Positions 35,983-47,464 of a stretch of DNA of 64,000 nucleotides are shown here, in pieces. A program made the position numbers and the translations under genes. The stretch is from Pigmentiphaga sp. NML030171 (GTDB lineage Bacteria > Pseudomonadota > Gammaproteobacteria > Burkholderiales > Burkholderiaceae_B): positions 120,285 through 184,284 of the forward strand of contig NZ_NINX01000055.1 in NCBI RefSeq assembly GCF_002188635.1. Direction: 5' to 3'. The notes beneath the pieces were generated by a model. The model saw only the letters and a list, made by a program, of their open reading frames with translations. It had not been told where the DNA came from and did no database searches. The stretch's first letter is position 1, and every line of letters begins with the position of its first letter.

Positions 35983-37418
35983 TGCGGTATCCCTTCCTGA
36001 TCCGATGCCGGAGCGAACAGCGCTCCCATTCTTGCCGGCATGCTTCCGATGGAGCCGGCGCCCATCGCGATGACGATGTCGCCGTCGCGCGCGAAATCCG
36101 CGATGGTCTGCGGCATGTCGGCGATGTCCTCGACGAACACCGGCTCGACCTTGCCGGCCACGCGCACGGCGCGGGCCAGCGAGCGGCCATCCGCCGCCAC
36201 GATGGGCGGTTCGCCCGCGGCGTAGACCTCGGCCAGCAGCAGGGCATCGGCCGTACCCAGCACTTTGACGAAATCCTCGAAGCAATCCCGTGTGCGTGTG
36301 TAACGATGGGGCTGGAACGCCAGCACGATGCGCTGGTGCGGGTAGGCGCCGCGCGCCGCCGCCAGCGTGGCGGCCATTTCCACCGGGTGGTGGCCGTAGT
36401 CGTCGATCAGCGTGAAGCTGCCGCCGCCGTGTTCGGCCTTCACCGGGAATACGCCCGCCTGCGTGAAGCGGCGATTGACGCCCTTGAACGCCGCCAGGGC
36501 CTCGCGGATGGCGTCGTCCGGCACGCCCAGCTCGGTCGCCACCGCGATGGTCGCCAGCGCGTTGCGCACGTTGTGCTCGCCGGGCAGGTTCAAGGTGATG
36601 TCCAGCGGCGGCAGTTCGACCTGCCGGTCGCGCCGCCTGACGGTGAAGCACATGCGCGGACCGTCGGTGCGGACGTCGGTCGCGCGCACCTGCGCATCGG
36701 CGGCGAAGCCGTAGGTCGTGACCGGCCGCGAGACGAAAGGCAGGATTTCGCGCACGTTGGCGTCGTCGATGCACAGCACCGCGGTGCCGTAGAACGGCAT
36801 CCGCTGCGTGAATTCCACGAACGCGCTCTTGAGCCGCGCGAAATCGTGGCCGTAGGTATCCATGTGGTCGGCGTCGATGTTGGTGATCACCGACATGACC
36901 GGCAGCAGGTTCAGGAACGAGGCATCCGATTCGTCGGCCTCGACCACGATGAACTCGCCCTGCCCCAGCTTGGCGTTGGCTCCCGCCGAATTCAGGCGCC
37001 CGCCGATGACGAAGGTCGGATCCAGCCCGCCCGCCGCCAGGACGCTGGCGATCAGGCTGGTGGTGGTGGTCTTGCCGTGCGTGCCCGCCACCGCGATGCC
37101 GCGCTTCAGGCGCATCAGCTCGGCCAGCATGACCGCTCGCGGCACGACCGGGATGCGCTTGTTGCGCGCGGCGATCACTTCCGGGTTGTTGCCCGCGACC
37201 GCGGTGGAGGTGACGATGGCGTCCACCCCCTCGACGTTGCCGGCGCTGTGGCCCTGCGTGATGTGCGCGCCCAGCTCCGCCAGCCGGCGAGTGGTCGCGT
37301 TGTCGGCCAGGTCGGATCCGCTGATGCGGTAGCCGAGGTTCAACAGCACCTCGGCGATCCCGCTCATGCCGGAGCCGCCTATGCCAACGAAATGGATGTG
37401 TCGGATTCGATGTCTCAT
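35979..37418 (-). CDS. murC: UDP-N-acetylmuramate--L-alanine ligase
   Basis: 479 residues. It adds L-Ala to UDP-MurNAc. The N-terminal Rossmann domain has [15 protein letters not shown] (about 9-23). The ATP loop is [10 protein letters not shown] (about 115-124). Downstream are [23 protein letters not shown] and the C-terminal DYGHHPVEM. It overlaps ddl by four bases and starts six bases after the murG stop. Confidence 0.98.
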   Translation of the reverse strand: MRHRIRHIHFVGIGGSGMSGIAEVLLNLGYRISGSDLADNATTRRLAELGAHITQGHSAGNVEGVDAIVTSTAVAGNNPEVIAARNKRIPVVPRAVMLAELMRLKRGIAVAGTHGKTTTTSLIASVLAAGGLDPTFVIGGRLNSAGANAKLGQGEFIVVEADESDASFLNLLPVMSVITNIDADHMDTYGHDFARLKSAFVEFTQRMPFYGTAVLCIDDANVREILPFVSRPVTTYGFAADAQVRATDVRTDGPRMCFTVRRRDRQVELPPLDITLNLPGEHNVRNALATIAVATELGVPDDAIREALAAFKGVNRRFTQAGVFPVKAEHGGGSFTLIDDYGHHPVEMAATLAAARGAYPHQRIVLAFQPHRYTRTRDCFEDFVKVLGTADALLLAEVYAAGEPPIVAADGRSLARAVRVAGKVEPVFVEDIADMPQTIADFARDGDIVIAMGAGSIGSMPARMGALFAPASDQEGIPQ

Positions 37419-37424
37419 GATGTG

Positions 37425-38492
37425 TCAGCGTCGCGCCGCCGCCTCGCAGATGTCGGCGATCCGCTCGGTGGCGAGCGGATGCGCCAGCGCTCGCGCGCGG
37501 GTCGCGGTTTCGGCCAGTTCGGCCCGTGTGCGTTGGCGCAGCCAGTCGGCCAGCCACTCGGCCGTCAGGGCCGATTGCGGCTGCAGCCATCCGGCCTGCG
37601 CATCGCTCAGATACTTGGCATTGGTGGTCTGGTGGTCGTCCACCGCGTGCGGGAACGGCACGAACAGGGCCGCCACGCCCGCCGCGCATACCTCGGCCAC
37701 CGTCATCGCGCCGGAGCGGCAGATGACCAGGTCGGCCTCGGCATAGGCGGATGCCATGTCGGCGATGAACGCGCGGCAGTCGGCGTCCACTCCCGCCCGG
37801 GCATACGCCGTGCGCAGTTCCTCGATGTGCTTTTCGCCCGCCTGGTGCACCACCTGCGGACGCGCGTCCGCCGGCAGCATCGCCAGGGCGGCGGGCACGG
37901 TGCCGTTGAGCGCCTGCGCCCCCAGGCTGCCGCCCACGACCAGCAAGCGCAGCGGACCGGCGTGGCCGGCGAAGCGCTCGGCCGGCGGAGCCACGGCGGC
38001 CACCTCGGGCCGCACGGGATTGCCGGTCAGCTCGCCGGGCAAGGCTCCGGGAAAAGCGGTCAGCACCTTGCTGGCCCAGCGCGCCAGCACCCGGTTGGTC
38101 ATGCCGGCCACCGAATTCTGTTCGTGCACGACCAGCGGCGTGCCCCGCAGCCTCGCCATCAATCCACCCGGCAGCGCCACGTAGCCGCCCATGCCGAGCA
38201 CCACGTCGGGACGGTAGCGGCGCAACGCCGACAGGGCCTGCGCCGCGGCGCGGGCCAGCGTGAACGGCAGCTTGAGCAGCGTGGCCGGGCCCTTGCCCCG
38301 CACGCCGGAAAAACGCACGGGCGCCATCGGGATGCCCTGGGGCGGCACGAGCCGGCCTTCCATGGCGTCCGGATTGCCCATCCACACCACGTTCCAGCCG
38401 CGCGCGCGCAGCGCGCCGGCCACCGCCAGTCCCGGCATGATATGGCCGCCGGTGCCGCCGGCCATGACCATCAGCGTGCGCGGCGCGTTCAT
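37425..38492 (-). CDS. murG: UDP-GlcNAc:lipid I N-acetylglucosaminyltransferase
   Basis: 355 residues from ATG 38492. It makes lipid II at the inner face of the membrane. The GT-B fold shows [14 protein letters not shown] (about 12-25), [28 protein letters not shown] and [14 protein letters not shown] with [14 protein letters not shown] for donor binding. It overlaps ftsW by four bases. Confidence 0.98.
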   Translation of the reverse strand: MNAPRTLMVMAGGTGGHIMPGLAVAGALRARGWNVVWMGNPDAMEGRLVPPQGIPMAPVRFSGVRGKGPATLLKLPFTLARAAAQALSALRRYRPDVVLGMGGYVALPGGLMARLRGTPLVVHEQNSVAGMTNRVLARWASKVLTAFPGALPGELTGNPVRPEVAAVAPPAERFAGHAGPLRLLVVGGSLGAQALNGTVPAALAMLPADARPQVVHQAGEKHIEELRTAYARAGVDADCRAFIADMASAYAEADLVICRSGAMTVAEVCAAGVAALFVPFPHAVDDHQTTNAKYLSDAQAGWLQPQSALTAEWLADWLRQRTRAELAETATRARALAHPLATERIADICEAAARR

Positions 38493-39682
38493 AGCCGCCC
38501 TCCGCGCATCAGGATGCGGTTCTCGTAGTCCACCCGCATCAGCACGGCCAGCGCCGCCATGTTGGCGATGATGCCCGAGCCGCCGAAACTCATGAAGGGC
38601 AGCGTCAGCCCCTTGGTCGGCAAGAGGCCCAGGTTCACGCCCATGTTGATCAGCGCCTGCACGCCTATCCACAGGACCACGCCCTTGGCGACGAGACCGC
38701 TGAACACGCGGTCCATGGCGATGGCCTGGCGGCCGATCTCGAAACCCCGGCGCACGATCACGAAGAACAGCGTGATCACGACCAGCACCCCGACGAACCC
38801 GAGTTCTTCGCCGATCACGGCCAGCAGGAAGTCGGTGTGCGCTTCCGGCAGGTAGTGCAGTTTTTCCACGCTGGCGCCCAGCCCCACGCCGAACCATTCG
38901 CCGCGGCCGAAGGCGATCAGCGAATGCGACAACTGGTAGGCCTTGCCCAGCGCGTTGGCCTCGGTCCAGGGATCCAGGTAGGCGAACAGCCGCTCGCGCC
39001 GCCAGGGCGCGGCCCAGATCAGCAGCAGGAAGGTCGACACCAGCACGGCGGTCAGGCCGCCGAACAGCTTGCCGTTGATGCCGCCCAGGAACAGGATGCC
39101 CATCGAGATCGCGACGATGACCACGAAGGCGCCCAGGTCGGGTTCGAGCAGCAGCAAGAGACCCGTGGCCGCCATCGCGCAGGCCATGGGCAGGAAGCCG
39201 CGCACGAAGTTCTGCATGTAGGCCTGCTTGCGCACGGTGTAGTCGGCGGCGTAGATCAGCACGGCCAGCTTCATCAGCTCGGAGGGCTGGAAGTTGACGA
39301 AGCCCAGCGGCAGCCAGCGGTGCGAGCCGTTCACTTCCTTGCCGATGCCGGGAATCAGCACCGCCACGAGCAGGAACAGGGCCACGCCGAACACCGGCAT
39401 CGAGAATTTCTGCCATACGTCCATGCGGATCGTGAACGTGGCGGCGGCCACCACCACGCCCAGCGTCAGGTACAGCGCGTGGCGGACCAGGAAATAGTAG
39501 TTGCCGTAATTGGCGAACTTGGGCGAGTCGGACAGCGTGACCGACGCGGAATACACCATGACCAGCCCGAGCAGCAGCAGCGCCAGGGCCGAGGTGACCA
39601 GCGCGGCGTCGTAGTTCAGCATCCGCGTGCGGCTGGGCCGCACGGCGTTGACGCTACCGGTGAGTTCGGCGAACAGGCTCAT
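38489..39682 (-). CDS. ftsW: SEDS-family peptidoglycan polymerase FtsW
   Basis: 397 residues with about ten membrane helices. FtsW with FtsI builds septal peptidoglycan. Recognisable are [13 protein letters not shown] (about 133-145), [12 protein letters not shown] containing the essential aspartate, the [17 protein letters not shown] loop, and [19 protein letters not shown] near the C-terminus. It overlaps murG by four bases and follows murD by four. Confidence 0.98.
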   Translation of the reverse strand: MSLFAELTGSVNAVRPSRTRMLNYDAALVTSALALLLLGLVMVYSASVTLSDSPKFANYGNYYFLVRHALYLTLGVVVAAATFTIRMDVWQKFSMPVFGVALFLLVAVLIPGIGKEVNGSHRWLPLGFVNFQPSELMKLAVLIYAADYTVRKQAYMQNFVRGFLPMACAMAATGLLLLLEPDLGAFVVIVAISMGILFLGGINGKLFGGLTAVLVSTFLLLIWAAPWRRERLFAYLDPWTEANALGKAYQLSHSLIAFGRGEWFGVGLGASVEKLHYLPEAHTDFLLAVIGEELGFVGVLVVITLFFVIVRRGFEIGRQAIAMDRVFSGLVAKGVVLWIGVQALINMGVNLGLLPTKGLTLPFMSFGGSGIIANMAALAVLMRVDYENRILMRGGRL

Positions 39683-39686
39683 CGGG

Positions 39687-41246
39687 CTACACCTCCCCCC
39701 GGTCGGCAGCTAACGTCTGCACGGCATCGACGAACCGGTCGGCGCGGTGCTTGTAGTCGCGGAACATGTCGAAGCTGGCGCAGGCCGGCGACAGCAGCAC
39801 GGCATCGCCCGGTTGCGCGAGGTCCAGGGCGGTGCGCACGGCGGCGTCCAGGTCCTGGCCGGTGGCCAGCGGCACGCCGGTGTCCTTCAGCGCCTCGGCG
39901 ATCAGCGGCCCGTCGCGGCCGATCAGGACCACGGCGCGCGCATGCAAGGCCACGGCGCGGGCCAGCGGCGAGAAATCCTGGCCCTTGCCGACGCCGCCGG
40001 CGATCAGCACGCTGCGCTGGCCCAGTCCCTCCAGCGCGGCGACGGTCGCCCCCACGTTGGTGCCCTTGCTGTCGTCGATGAAATCGACGCCGGCGATGCC
40101 GCGCACGAACTCGACGCGATGCGGCTCGCCCCGGTATTCGCGCACCGCGCGCAGCAGCGGCGCCCACGGCAGCCCCAGGCTGCGCGCCAGCAGGAGCGCC
40201 GCCTGGACGTTCAGGGCGTTGTGCAGGCCCCGGATCAGCAGCGCGTCGACCGGCATCAGCCGGTTCACCCGTCCATCGGGACGGGTCACGACCTCGCCCT
40301 TCTTGCGCTTGGGCGGCGGCGCGTCGAAATCCTCGGCCGCCGCCTCGGCCAGCCAGGCCACGCCATGGCTGTGGTCCAGCCCCAGGTCGCCCGTGGCCAC
40401 CGGTGCCTCGCGTCCGAAACTGCGCACGTGCTCCGCGTCCAGCCGCTCGACCATGGCCGCCACCCGGGCATCGTCGCGATTGACCACGGCTACCGACGAA
40501 GCCGCGAGCAGCCGGGCCTTGGCGGCGCCATAGGCGCGCATGTCGCCGTGCCAGTCCAGGTGGTCCTGGGTCAGGTTCAGCACCGCGCCCGCGTCGGGCC
40601 GCAGGCTGTGCGTGGTTTCCAGCTGGAAGCTCGACAGTTCCAGCACCCAGACGTCCGGCAGGCGGTCCTCGTCCAGCGCGGCCATCAGCGCGGTCAGCGC
40701 GGCCGGGCTGATGTTGCCGGCCACCGCCACGGTACGGCCGGCGGCCTCGACCAGATGGCCCGTCAGTGCGCAGACGGTCGTCTTGCCGTTGGTGCCGGTC
40801 ACCGCCAGCACGCGGGGCGCGTACGACCTGGAGACGGCCAGCTCGGCCAGGGCCAGCGCGAACAGCTCGATCTCGCCGATGACCGGAATCCCGCGCTCGC
40901 GGGCGGCGCCGACCAGGGCGCCCGCGGGCGCCGTGTGCGGCGGCAGGCCCGGGCTGATGACGACGCGCTCGACGCCTTCGAGCAGGGCGGGATCGAAGAC
41001 GCTCACGCCGCCGTTGTCCCGCATGGCATCCGCGCCCAGCCGGAACTCGGCATGCGGCGCGGCTTCCCGCAGGGCCTGCAAACCCGCCGGCTCGGCGCGC
41101 GAGTCGGCCACGCGCAGGCCCCCGCCCGCCCGCGCGCACCAGCGCACGGCGGCCGCGCCCGATTCGCCCAGGCCCAGGACCAGGGTGAACGGCGCTTGCG
41201 CGGCGGTTTCAACGGGGGTTTGCATGTTCAGCGATTCGTCCGACAC
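39687..41246 (-). CDS. murD: UDP-N-acetylmuramoyl-L-alanine--D-glutamate ligase
   Basis: 519 residues from GTG 41246, three bases after the mraY stop. ATG 41225 is an alternative. It adds D-Glu. Motifs are [17 protein letters not shown], the ATP loop [16 protein letters not shown] (about 150-165), DHLDWHGDM, and [15 protein letters not shown]. It is longer than E. coli MurD (about 438) because of an insert (about 290-330, with [15 protein letters not shown]) of a kind seen in betaproteobacteria. Confidence 0.97.
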   Translation of the reverse strand: MSDESLNMQTPVETAAQAPFTLVLGLGESGAAAVRWCARAGGGLRVADSRAEPAGLQALREAAPHAEFRLGADAMRDNGGVSVFDPALLEGVERVVISPGLPPHTAPAGALVGAARERGIPVIGEIELFALALAELAVSRSYAPRVLAVTGTNGKTTVCALTGHLVEAAGRTVAVAGNISPAALTALMAALDEDRLPDVWVLELSSFQLETTHSLRPDAGAVLNLTQDHLDWHGDMRAYGAAKARLLAASSVAVVNRDDARVAAMVERLDAEHVRSFGREAPVATGDLGLDHSHGVAWLAEAAAEDFDAPPPKRKKGEVVTRPDGRVNRLMPVDALLIRGLHNALNVQAALLLARSLGLPWAPLLRAVREYRGEPHRVEFVRGIAGVDFIDDSKGTNVGATVAALEGLGQRSVLIAGGVGKGQDFSPLARAVALHARAVVLIGRDGPLIAEALKDTGVPLATGQDLDAAVRTALDLAQPGDAVLLSPACASFDMFRDYKHRADRFVDAVQTLAADRGEV

Positions 41247-41249
41247 GGT

Positions 41250-42419
41250 TCAACGCAACTTCAACGTCGCCAGTCCGATCAGCACCAGCATCATGGTGAT
41301 GATCCAGAACCGGACGACGACCTGGGTTTCCTTCCAGCCGCTGACCTCGAAGTGATGGTGCAGCGGCGCCATCTTGAATATCCGCCGGCCCTGGCCGTAG
41401 CGTTTCTTGGTGTACTTGAACCAGCTCACCTGCAGGATGACCGACAGCGTCTCGACCACGAACACCCCGCCCATGATGAAGAGCACGATCTCCTGCCGCA
41501 CGATCACGGCCATGGTGCCCAGCGCGCCGCCCAGCGCCAGCGCGCCGACGTCACCCATGAAGACCTGGGCCGGATAGGCGTTGAACCACAGGAAGGCCAG
41601 CCCGGCGCCCCCCAGCGCGGCGCAGATCACCATCAGTTCGGATGCGCCCGGGATGTACGGAAACAGCAGGTAGCGGGAATAGTCGACGCGGCCCACGACG
41701 TAGGCGAACACGCCCAGCGCGGTGCCCACCAGCACCGTGGGCATGATGGCCAGGCCGTCCAGTCCGTCGGTCAGGTTGACCGCGTTGCTGCTGCCCACGA
41801 TCACCGCCCAGGTCAGCGCGATGAAGCCGATCACGCCCAGCGGATAGCTCACGCTCTTGAAGAACGGCACGATCAGGTCGGCGCGCGGCGGCAGGTGGTA
41901 GCCGAATCCGCCCGAGATCCAGTCGACGAACAGCGACCAGGTGCCGCCGGCATCCGGCGCCGAAATGGCGAAGGCCAGGTACACCGACGCGACCAGACCG
42001 ATCAGCGTCTGCCAGAAGAACTTCTCGCGCGCCGGCATGCCTTCCGGATCCCGGCGCACGACCTTGCGGTAGTCGTCCGACCAGCCGATCCAGCCGAAGC
42101 CGAAGGTGACCAGCAGCACGACCCAGACGAAGCGGTTGCTCCAGTCGGCCCACAGCAGCGTCGAGACGCCGATGGAGATCAGGATCAGCGCGCCGCCCAT
42201 GGTGGGCGTGCCGCTCTTGATCAGGTGGGTTTCGGGGCCGTAGGTGCGGACGGCCTGGCCGATCTTGAGCGCGGTGAGCTTGCGTATCACCCAGGGGCCC
42301 GCCATCAGGCCGATGAGCAGCGACGTCGCGCACGCGAGCACCGCGCGCAACGTGATGTAGCTGAACACCGAGAAAGCCCGGTAATCCTCGGACAACCACT
42401 GGGCCAGTTCAAGCAGCAT
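41250..42419 (-). CDS. mraY: Phospho-N-acetylmuramoyl-pentapeptide transferase
   Basis: 389 residues from ATG 42419 (a TTG at 42431 is possible). It forms lipid I on undecaprenyl phosphate. About ten membrane helices. Key pieces are [25 protein letters not shown] with the DD motif, [16 protein letters not shown], and [14 protein letters not shown]. The start lies 11 bases inside the murE-murF gene. Confidence 0.98.
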   Translation of the reverse strand: MLLELAQWLSEDYRAFSVFSYITLRAVLACATSLLIGLMAGPWVIRKLTALKIGQAVRTYGPETHLIKSGTPTMGGALILISIGVSTLLWADWSNRFVWVVLLVTFGFGWIGWSDDYRKVVRRDPEGMPAREKFFWQTLIGLVASVYLAFAISAPDAGGTWSLFVDWISGGFGYHLPPRADLIVPFFKSVSYPLGVIGFIALTWAVIVGSSNAVNLTDGLDGLAIMPTVLVGTALGVFAYVVGRVDYSRYLLFPYIPGASELMVICAALGGAGLAFLWFNAYPAQVFMGDVGALALGGALGTMAVIVRQEIVLFIMGGVFVVETLSVILQVSWFKYTKKRYGQGRRIFKMAPLHHHFEVSGWKETQVVVRFWIITMMLVLIGLATLKLR

Positions 42420-45372
42420 GCTTATTACCAATAGAAGAATGATCCGACGGGGGGCCGGCCTGCAACGCCTGCACCACCCGCTCCATGCGCATGAAACGCG
42501 AGCCCTTCACCAACACCGACGCGGGGCCGGCCGCCATCACGGCGGGCGCCACCTGCTCGACCGCGTCGGCATGCATGCCGCCGGCACCGAAGGCCTGCAC
42601 CGAGTCGCGCGTCGCCTCGCCCAGCGCGAACAGCGCGTCGATGCCGCGCTCCCGGGCATAGACGCCGACCTCGGCGTGCATGGCCGGGCCCTGGTCGCCC
42701 ACCTCGCCCATGTCGCCCAGCACCAGCACCCGTGGCTGAGGCAGCGTGGCCAGCACGTCGATCGCGGCGCGCACCGAGTCGGGGTTGGCGTTGTAGGTGT
42801 CGTCGATCAGCAGTGCCCCGCCTTGCAGGCGGTGCCGCTGCATGCGGCCCTTGACCGGCGCGAACTCGGCCAGGCCGCGGGCGATGACGTCCAGTTCCAT
42901 GCCCGCCGCCAGCGCGCACGCGGCGGCGGCCAGCGCGTTGCGCACGTTGTGCAGGCCGGCCGCGGCCAGCGCGACCTCGGCCTGGCCGCCGGGCGTGCGC
43001 AGCTGGAAGCGGGTCTCGAAGGCATCCAGCCGCAGGTTCGCAGCAGAGACCTCGACCTCGCCCGACAGGCCGAAGCGCAGGCAGCGGCGCGTGCCGGCCA
43101 GCTCGGCCCACACGGGGGTATAGGGATCGTCGCCGGGAAACACGGCGATACCGTCGGCAGCCAGGGCCGAGATGACGGCGCCGTTCTCGCGCGCCACCGC
43201 CTCGACCGTGTGCATGAATTCCTGGTGCTCGCGCTGGGCGTTGTTGACCAGCGCCACGGTGGGAGCGGCGATGCGCGACAGTTCGGCGATCTCGCCGGGA
43301 TGGTTCATGCCCAGCTCGATGACGGCGCAGCGATGCGCGCCGCGTAGCCGCATCAGCGTGAGCGGCACGCCGATCTCGTTGTTCAGGTTGCCCTGCGTCG
43401 CCAGCCTGCCGTCGGCGCCATGGCGCGCGGCGAAGATGGCGGCGATCATTTCCTTGGTGGTGGTCTTGCCGTTGCTGCCGGTCACGCCCACCACCGGAAT
43501 CGCGAATCGCCCGCGCCAGGCGGCCGCCAGGTCGCCCAGGGCGCGGCGGGTATCGGCCACCACGACCTGCGGCATCCCGGCACCATCGACCGGACGCTGT
43601 ACCACGGCCGCCACCGCGCCCGCCTCGTGCGCCGCGCGCACATAGGCATGGCCATCGAAACGCTCGCCGCTCAAGGCGAAGAACAATTCGCCGGCGGCCA
43701 CGTTGCGCGAGTCGCTGCCGACATGGGAGAAAGCCACGCGGTCGGCGCCGGCCTCGCCATGCACGACCCCGCGCATGGCCTGCGCCGCGTCGGCCACCGT
43801 CATCAGCCCGCCGGCGGTGGGAGCGGCGCGATAGGCCGCCAGGACGGCCTCGGCCTGCTCGACGTCCGAGAACGGATGGCGAACGCCGTCGATCTCCTGA
43901 TAGGCCTCGTGGCCCTTGCCCGCCAGCAGGACGACGTCGTCGGGCCCGGCCTGGAAGACGGCTTCCCGGATGGCAAGGGCGCGGTCGGGCTGGACCCGCA
44001 CGGCGCTGCCCGCGGGCACGCCGGCCAGGATTTGCTCGATGATGGCCTGGGGCCGCTCGCTGCGGGGATTGTCGCTGGTCACCACCACCAGATCGGCATG
44101 GGCGCACGCCACCTGGGCCATCTGCGGCCGCTTGCCGGGATCGCGGTCGCCGCCGCAACCGAATACACATATCCGCCGGCCGCCGCGCGTCCGGGCCACC
44201 GGCACGAGAGCGTCGAGCGCACGCGCCAGGGCGTCCGGCGTGTGCGCGTAGTCCACCACGACCAGCGGCCCGCCCTCGCCCGGGGCGCGGCCCGGCGCCG
44301 ACACCGCCTGCAGCCGGCCGGCCGCCGCCTGGGCGGACGCCAGCGCGGACGACACGCGCTGCACGCTCCATCCGAGCTCGAGCAGCACGCCCGCCATCGC
44401 CAGCAGGTTCGAGACGTTGTGCTCGCCCAGCAGCGGCGTGGCGATCTGCACCGCGTGGGCTTGCCAGTTCAAGGTGAAGACCATTCCGCTGCCGGTGGCA
44501 TGCAGGTCGGAGGCGCGCAGCACCCGGGGCGCCGCATCACCGGCTTGCGCCGGTTCCAGCGTATAGGCGGTCAGCGCCACGGACCGGCCGCTGGCCTGGA
44601 GCGAGACTAACAGCCGCCGGCCGGCCTCGTCGTCCTGGTTCACGACCGCCGCGGCCACGCCCGGCCACGAGAACAGCCTCGCCTTTTCGGCCTCGTAGGC
44701 GGCCATGTCCGGGTGGTAGTCCAGATGGTCGCGGGTCAGGTTGGTGAAGGCGGCGATGTCCACGTGCAGCCCGTCCAGCCGTCCTTCGGCGATGCCGATG
44801 GACGACGCCTCGATCGCGACCGCCGCGACGCCATCGCGCCGCATGTCGGCCAGGGCGCGGTGCAGGGCCACGGCGTCGGGCGTGGTCAGGCCGGTGGCCA
44901 GCGCGCGCGAGCCGCCGTCCGGTCCGGGGATCTGGATGCCCAGCGTGCCGATCACGCCGCAGGGCATGCCGCCGTCGGTCAGCGCGCGCGCGATCCACTG
45001 CGTGCACGAGGTCTTGCCGTTGGTCCCGGTGACGGCGATCACCTTCATGTCGCGCGAAGGATCGCCGTACCAGCCGGACGCGACGGCACCCAGCGCGGCC
45101 TTCAGGCCCGCCGCCGGCAGCGCCGGAATACCGCGTTCGGCCAGATCCCGCTTGAGCGCGGCCGTGCGGTCGGCCGCGGTGTCCTCGAACACCACCGCGC
45201 TCGCGCCACGCTCGAGCGCCTGGCCGATGAAGTCGCGGCCGTCGCTGCGGGCGCCCGCGTAGGCCAGGAAGATGTCGCCCACCTGCACTGCCCTGGAGTC
45301 CAGGCGCAAATGCGAACCTGGAGAGGCATGCTTGCGCAGCCACTCCAGGATGGAGGCGGGAGACGTCGCCAT
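42409..45372 (-). CDS. murE-murF: MurE-MurF fusion: UDP-MurNAc-tripeptide synthetase fused to D-Ala-D-Ala-adding ligase
   Basis: 987 residues in one uninterrupted frame. The MurE half (about 1-500) has the carbamate/ATP loop [24 protein letters not shown], and DNPRSE, the meso-diaminopimelate specificity motif. The MurF half (about 505-987) has [43 protein letters not shown] and [11 protein letters not shown]. The join is near [14 protein letters not shown]. The internal ATG there (43803) has only a weak upstream site. Such fusions are described in Bordetella. It starts two bases after the ftsI stop. Confidence 0.97.
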   Translation of the reverse strand: MATSPASILEWLRKHASPGSHLRLDSRAVQVGDIFLAYAGARSDGRDFIGQALERGASAVVFEDTAADRTAALKRDLAERGIPALPAAGLKAALGAVASGWYGDPSRDMKVIAVTGTNGKTSCTQWIARALTDGGMPCGVIGTLGIQIPGPDGGSRALATGLTTPDAVALHRALADMRRDGVAAVAIEASSIGIAEGRLDGLHVDIAAFTNLTRDHLDYHPDMAAYEAEKARLFSWPGVAAAVVNQDDEAGRRLLVSLQASGRSVALTAYTLEPAQAGDAAPRVLRASDLHATGSGMVFTLNWQAHAVQIATPLLGEHNVSNLLAMAGVLLELGWSVQRVSSALASAQAAAGRLQAVSAPGRAPGEGGPLVVVDYAHTPDALARALDALVPVARTRGGRRICVFGCGGDRDPGKRPQMAQVACAHADLVVVTSDNPRSERPQAIIEQILAGVPAGSAVRVQPDRALAIREAVFQAGPDDVVLLAGKGHEAYQEIDGVRHPFSDVEQAEAVLAAYRAAPTAGGLMTVADAAQAMRGVVHGEAGADRVAFSHVGSDSRNVAAGELFFALSGERFDGHAYVRAAHEAGAVAAVVQRPVDGAGMPQVVVADTRRALGDLAAAWRGRFAIPVVGVTGSNGKTTTKEMIAAIFAARHGADGRLATQGNLNNEIGVPLTLMRLRGAHRCAVIELGMNHPGEIAELSRIAAPTVALVNNAQREHQEFMHTVEAVARENGAVISALAADGIAVFPGDDPYTPVWAELAGTRRCLRFGLSGEVEVSAANLRLDAFETRFQLRTPGGQAEVALAAAGLHNVRNALAAAACALAAGMELDVIARGLAEFAPVKGRMQRHRLQGGALLIDDTYNANPDSVRAAIDVLATLPQPRVLVLGDMGEVGDQGPAMHAEVGVYARERGIDALFALGEATRDSVQAFGAGGMHADAVEQVAPAVMAAGPASVLVKGSRFMRMERVVQALQAGPPSDHSSIGNKHAA

Positions 45373-45374
45373 CG

Positions 45375-47108
45375 TCACAGGCTGTCCTCCAGCGGATGCT
45401 CGGGAATGACGAGCGACTTGAACGGCGCATCGGGTTCGACGCCCAGCATGCGCAGCGTCCCGCCGGTGATCTTGGAGAACACCGGACCGGCCACCGCGCC
45501 GCCATAGATGCTGCCCGCCGTGGGTTCGTCGATCATGACCGCCACGACGATGCGCGGATTCGACACCGGCGCGAAACCCGAGAACGAGGCGACATACTTG
45601 GTGGCATAGGCCCCGTTGATGATCTTGCGCGCAGTGCCGGTCTTGCCGGCCACGCGATAGCCCATGACCTGCGCCTGCGAGGCCGTGCCGCCCGGTCCCA
45701 CCACCGCCTCGAGCATCTGGCGCATCGTGCGCGCGGTCTTCGAGGAATAGATACGGGTGCCGGCGGGCGGGCGCTCGGTCTTCAGGAAGGTAAGGGGCAC
45801 GGTGTCGCCGTCGCGCGCGAAGGCGGTGTAGGCATGGGCCATCTGCACCAGCGACACCGACAGGCCGTAGCCATAGGACATGGTGGCCTTCTCGATCGGC
45901 TTCCACTTGTCATAGGGGCGCAGGCGGCCCGCCACCGCGCCGGGGAAATCCAGCTTGGGCGCCTGGCCCAGGCCGAGTTCCGTGTATTTCTCCCACATCT
46001 CCTTGTTCTCGAGGCGCTGGGAGATCAGGGTGGTGCCGATGTTGCTGGACTTCTGGACCACGCCGGCCACGTCCAGCTTGCCATAGCCGTGGGTGTCCGA
46101 AATGGTGCGCCCGTAGAAGTTCATGCGGCCGCCGCCGGTGTCGACCACGGTGGTGGGCTGCACCCGGCCCAGGTCCAGCGCCAGCGCGATCGAGAACGGC
46201 TTGATGGTCGAGCCCGGCTCGAAGGTGTCGGTCAGCGCGCGGTTGCGCAGGCGCGCCCCGGTCAGGGTCTCGCGGTGATTGGGGTTGTAGGTGGGCATGT
46301 TCGCCAGGGCGAGGATCTCCCCGGTGCGGGTATCCACCACGATGGCGGCGCCACCCTTGGCCTTGTGGCGCTCGACGGCTTCTTGCAACTGCGAAAACAC
46401 TAGGTACTGCACCCGGGTATCGATGGACAGGGTCAGGTCGTGACCATTGGCGGGCGCACGCACCGCCTGCACGTCCTCGACCACCCTGCCCAGGCGGTCC
46501 TTGATGACCCGGCGGCTGCCCGCACGGCCAGCCAACTGGGAATTGTAGGCCAGCTCGATGCCTTCCTGGCCGCGGTCCTCGACGTTGGTGAAACCCAGCA
46601 CATGGCCGAGCACCTCGCCCTCGGGGTAGTAGCGCAGCGTCTCGCGCTGCTGGTGGATGCCGTCCAGGCCCAGCGCCGCCACCTTCTCGGCCACGTCCAC
46701 CGGCACCTGCCGCTTCAGGTAGACGAAGGTCTTGTCTTCGTTGGCCAGCTTGCGCTGCAGGTCGCGCAGCGGGATTTCCAGCAGCTTGGCCAGTTCGGCC
46801 AGCGCGCCGGGGGGCGCCTTCACGTCCTCGGGGATGGCCCAGACGGCGCGGGCAGGCACGCTGGACGCCACCACGACCCCGTTGCGGTCGGTGATCTTGC
46901 CGCGGGAGGCCGGCAGCACCAGCGTGCGGGCATAGCGGGACTCGCCCTGCTTCTGCAGGAACTCGTTCGACAGCCCCTGCAGGTACAGCGCGCGGACGAC
47001 CAGCGCGGTGAAACCGGCGAACAGCAGGAACAGCACGAAGCGCGACCGCCACGCGGGCAGCTTCAGGTTCAGGACAGGATTCTCGGACGAGAAACGGACG
47101 CGTTTCAT
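45375..47108 (-). CDS. ftsI: Peptidoglycan transpeptidase FtsI (PBP3)
   Basis: 577 residues, class B PBP needed for septal cross-linking. One membrane helix (about 23-43), the PBP dimer domain, then the transpeptidase with the nucleophile in EPGSTIKPF (about 300), SSNIG, and GKTGTARK (about 490). All three active-site motifs are intact. It overlaps ftsL by four bases. Confidence 0.98.
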   Translation of the reverse strand: MKRVRFSSENPVLNLKLPAWRSRFVLFLLFAGFTALVVRALYLQGLSNEFLQKQGESRYARTLVLPASRGKITDRNGVVVASSVPARAVWAIPEDVKAPPGALAELAKLLEIPLRDLQRKLANEDKTFVYLKRQVPVDVAEKVAALGLDGIHQQRETLRYYPEGEVLGHVLGFTNVEDRGQEGIELAYNSQLAGRAGSRRVIKDRLGRVVEDVQAVRAPANGHDLTLSIDTRVQYLVFSQLQEAVERHKAKGGAAIVVDTRTGEILALANMPTYNPNHRETLTGARLRNRALTDTFEPGSTIKPFSIALALDLGRVQPTTVVDTGGGRMNFYGRTISDTHGYGKLDVAGVVQKSSNIGTTLISQRLENKEMWEKYTELGLGQAPKLDFPGAVAGRLRPYDKWKPIEKATMSYGYGLSVSLVQMAHAYTAFARDGDTVPLTFLKTERPPAGTRIYSSKTARTMRQMLEAVVGPGGTASQAQVMGYRVAGKTGTARKIINGAYATKYVASFSGFAPVSNPRIVVAVMIDEPTAGSIYGGAVAGPVFSKITGGTLRMLGVEPDAPFKSLVIPEHPLEDSL

Positions 47109-47455
47109 CGCGCACCTCCCGCTTTCGGCTTGGTCGGCAGGGGCACGCCCGGCGGACCATAGGGCAGCAGGGCCGGACCGCTCTGCGCGTCGCGCGACTG
47201 CGCGAGGTAGATGGTGCGCGCGGGCGTGACCGGTTCCATCTTGAGCGTGGTGCGGGCCACGCTATCGATCAGCGCATGCTTGGCGTGGTCGGTCTGCTCG
47301 AGCTGCAGCCGGCGCCAGTCCACGTCCAGGTCGCGCGCCACGGCCTGGGCGCGCTCCAGTTCGACGAACAGGCTGCGCGCCTTGTACTGGCTGCTGACCA
47401 GGGACAGCGCGCACCCTATCAGGGCCACCGTCAGGACGAAGAGCAGGCGCCCCAT
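47105..47455 (-). CDS. ftsL: Cell division protein FtsL
   Basis: 116 residues: membrane helix at about 3-22, then a coiled coil (ARSLFVELERAQAVARDLD onward) and a proline-rich tail. It forms the FtsQBL complex. Small size, single helix and position between rsmH and ftsI define it. It overlaps ftsI by four bases. Confidence 0.93.
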   Translation of the reverse strand: MGRLLFVLTVALIGCALSLVSSQYKARSLFVELERAQAVARDLDVDWRRLQLEQTDHAKHALIDSVARTTLKMEPVTPARTIYLAQSRDAQSGPALLPYGPPGVPLPTKPKAGGAR

Positions 47456-47464
47456 GCCGGCCTC

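Noticed and set aside
43790..43830. Frameshift or missing stop between murE and murF as sequencing error
   Set aside because: The frame is clean through a natural linker, and MurE-MurF fusion is known for Bordetella.
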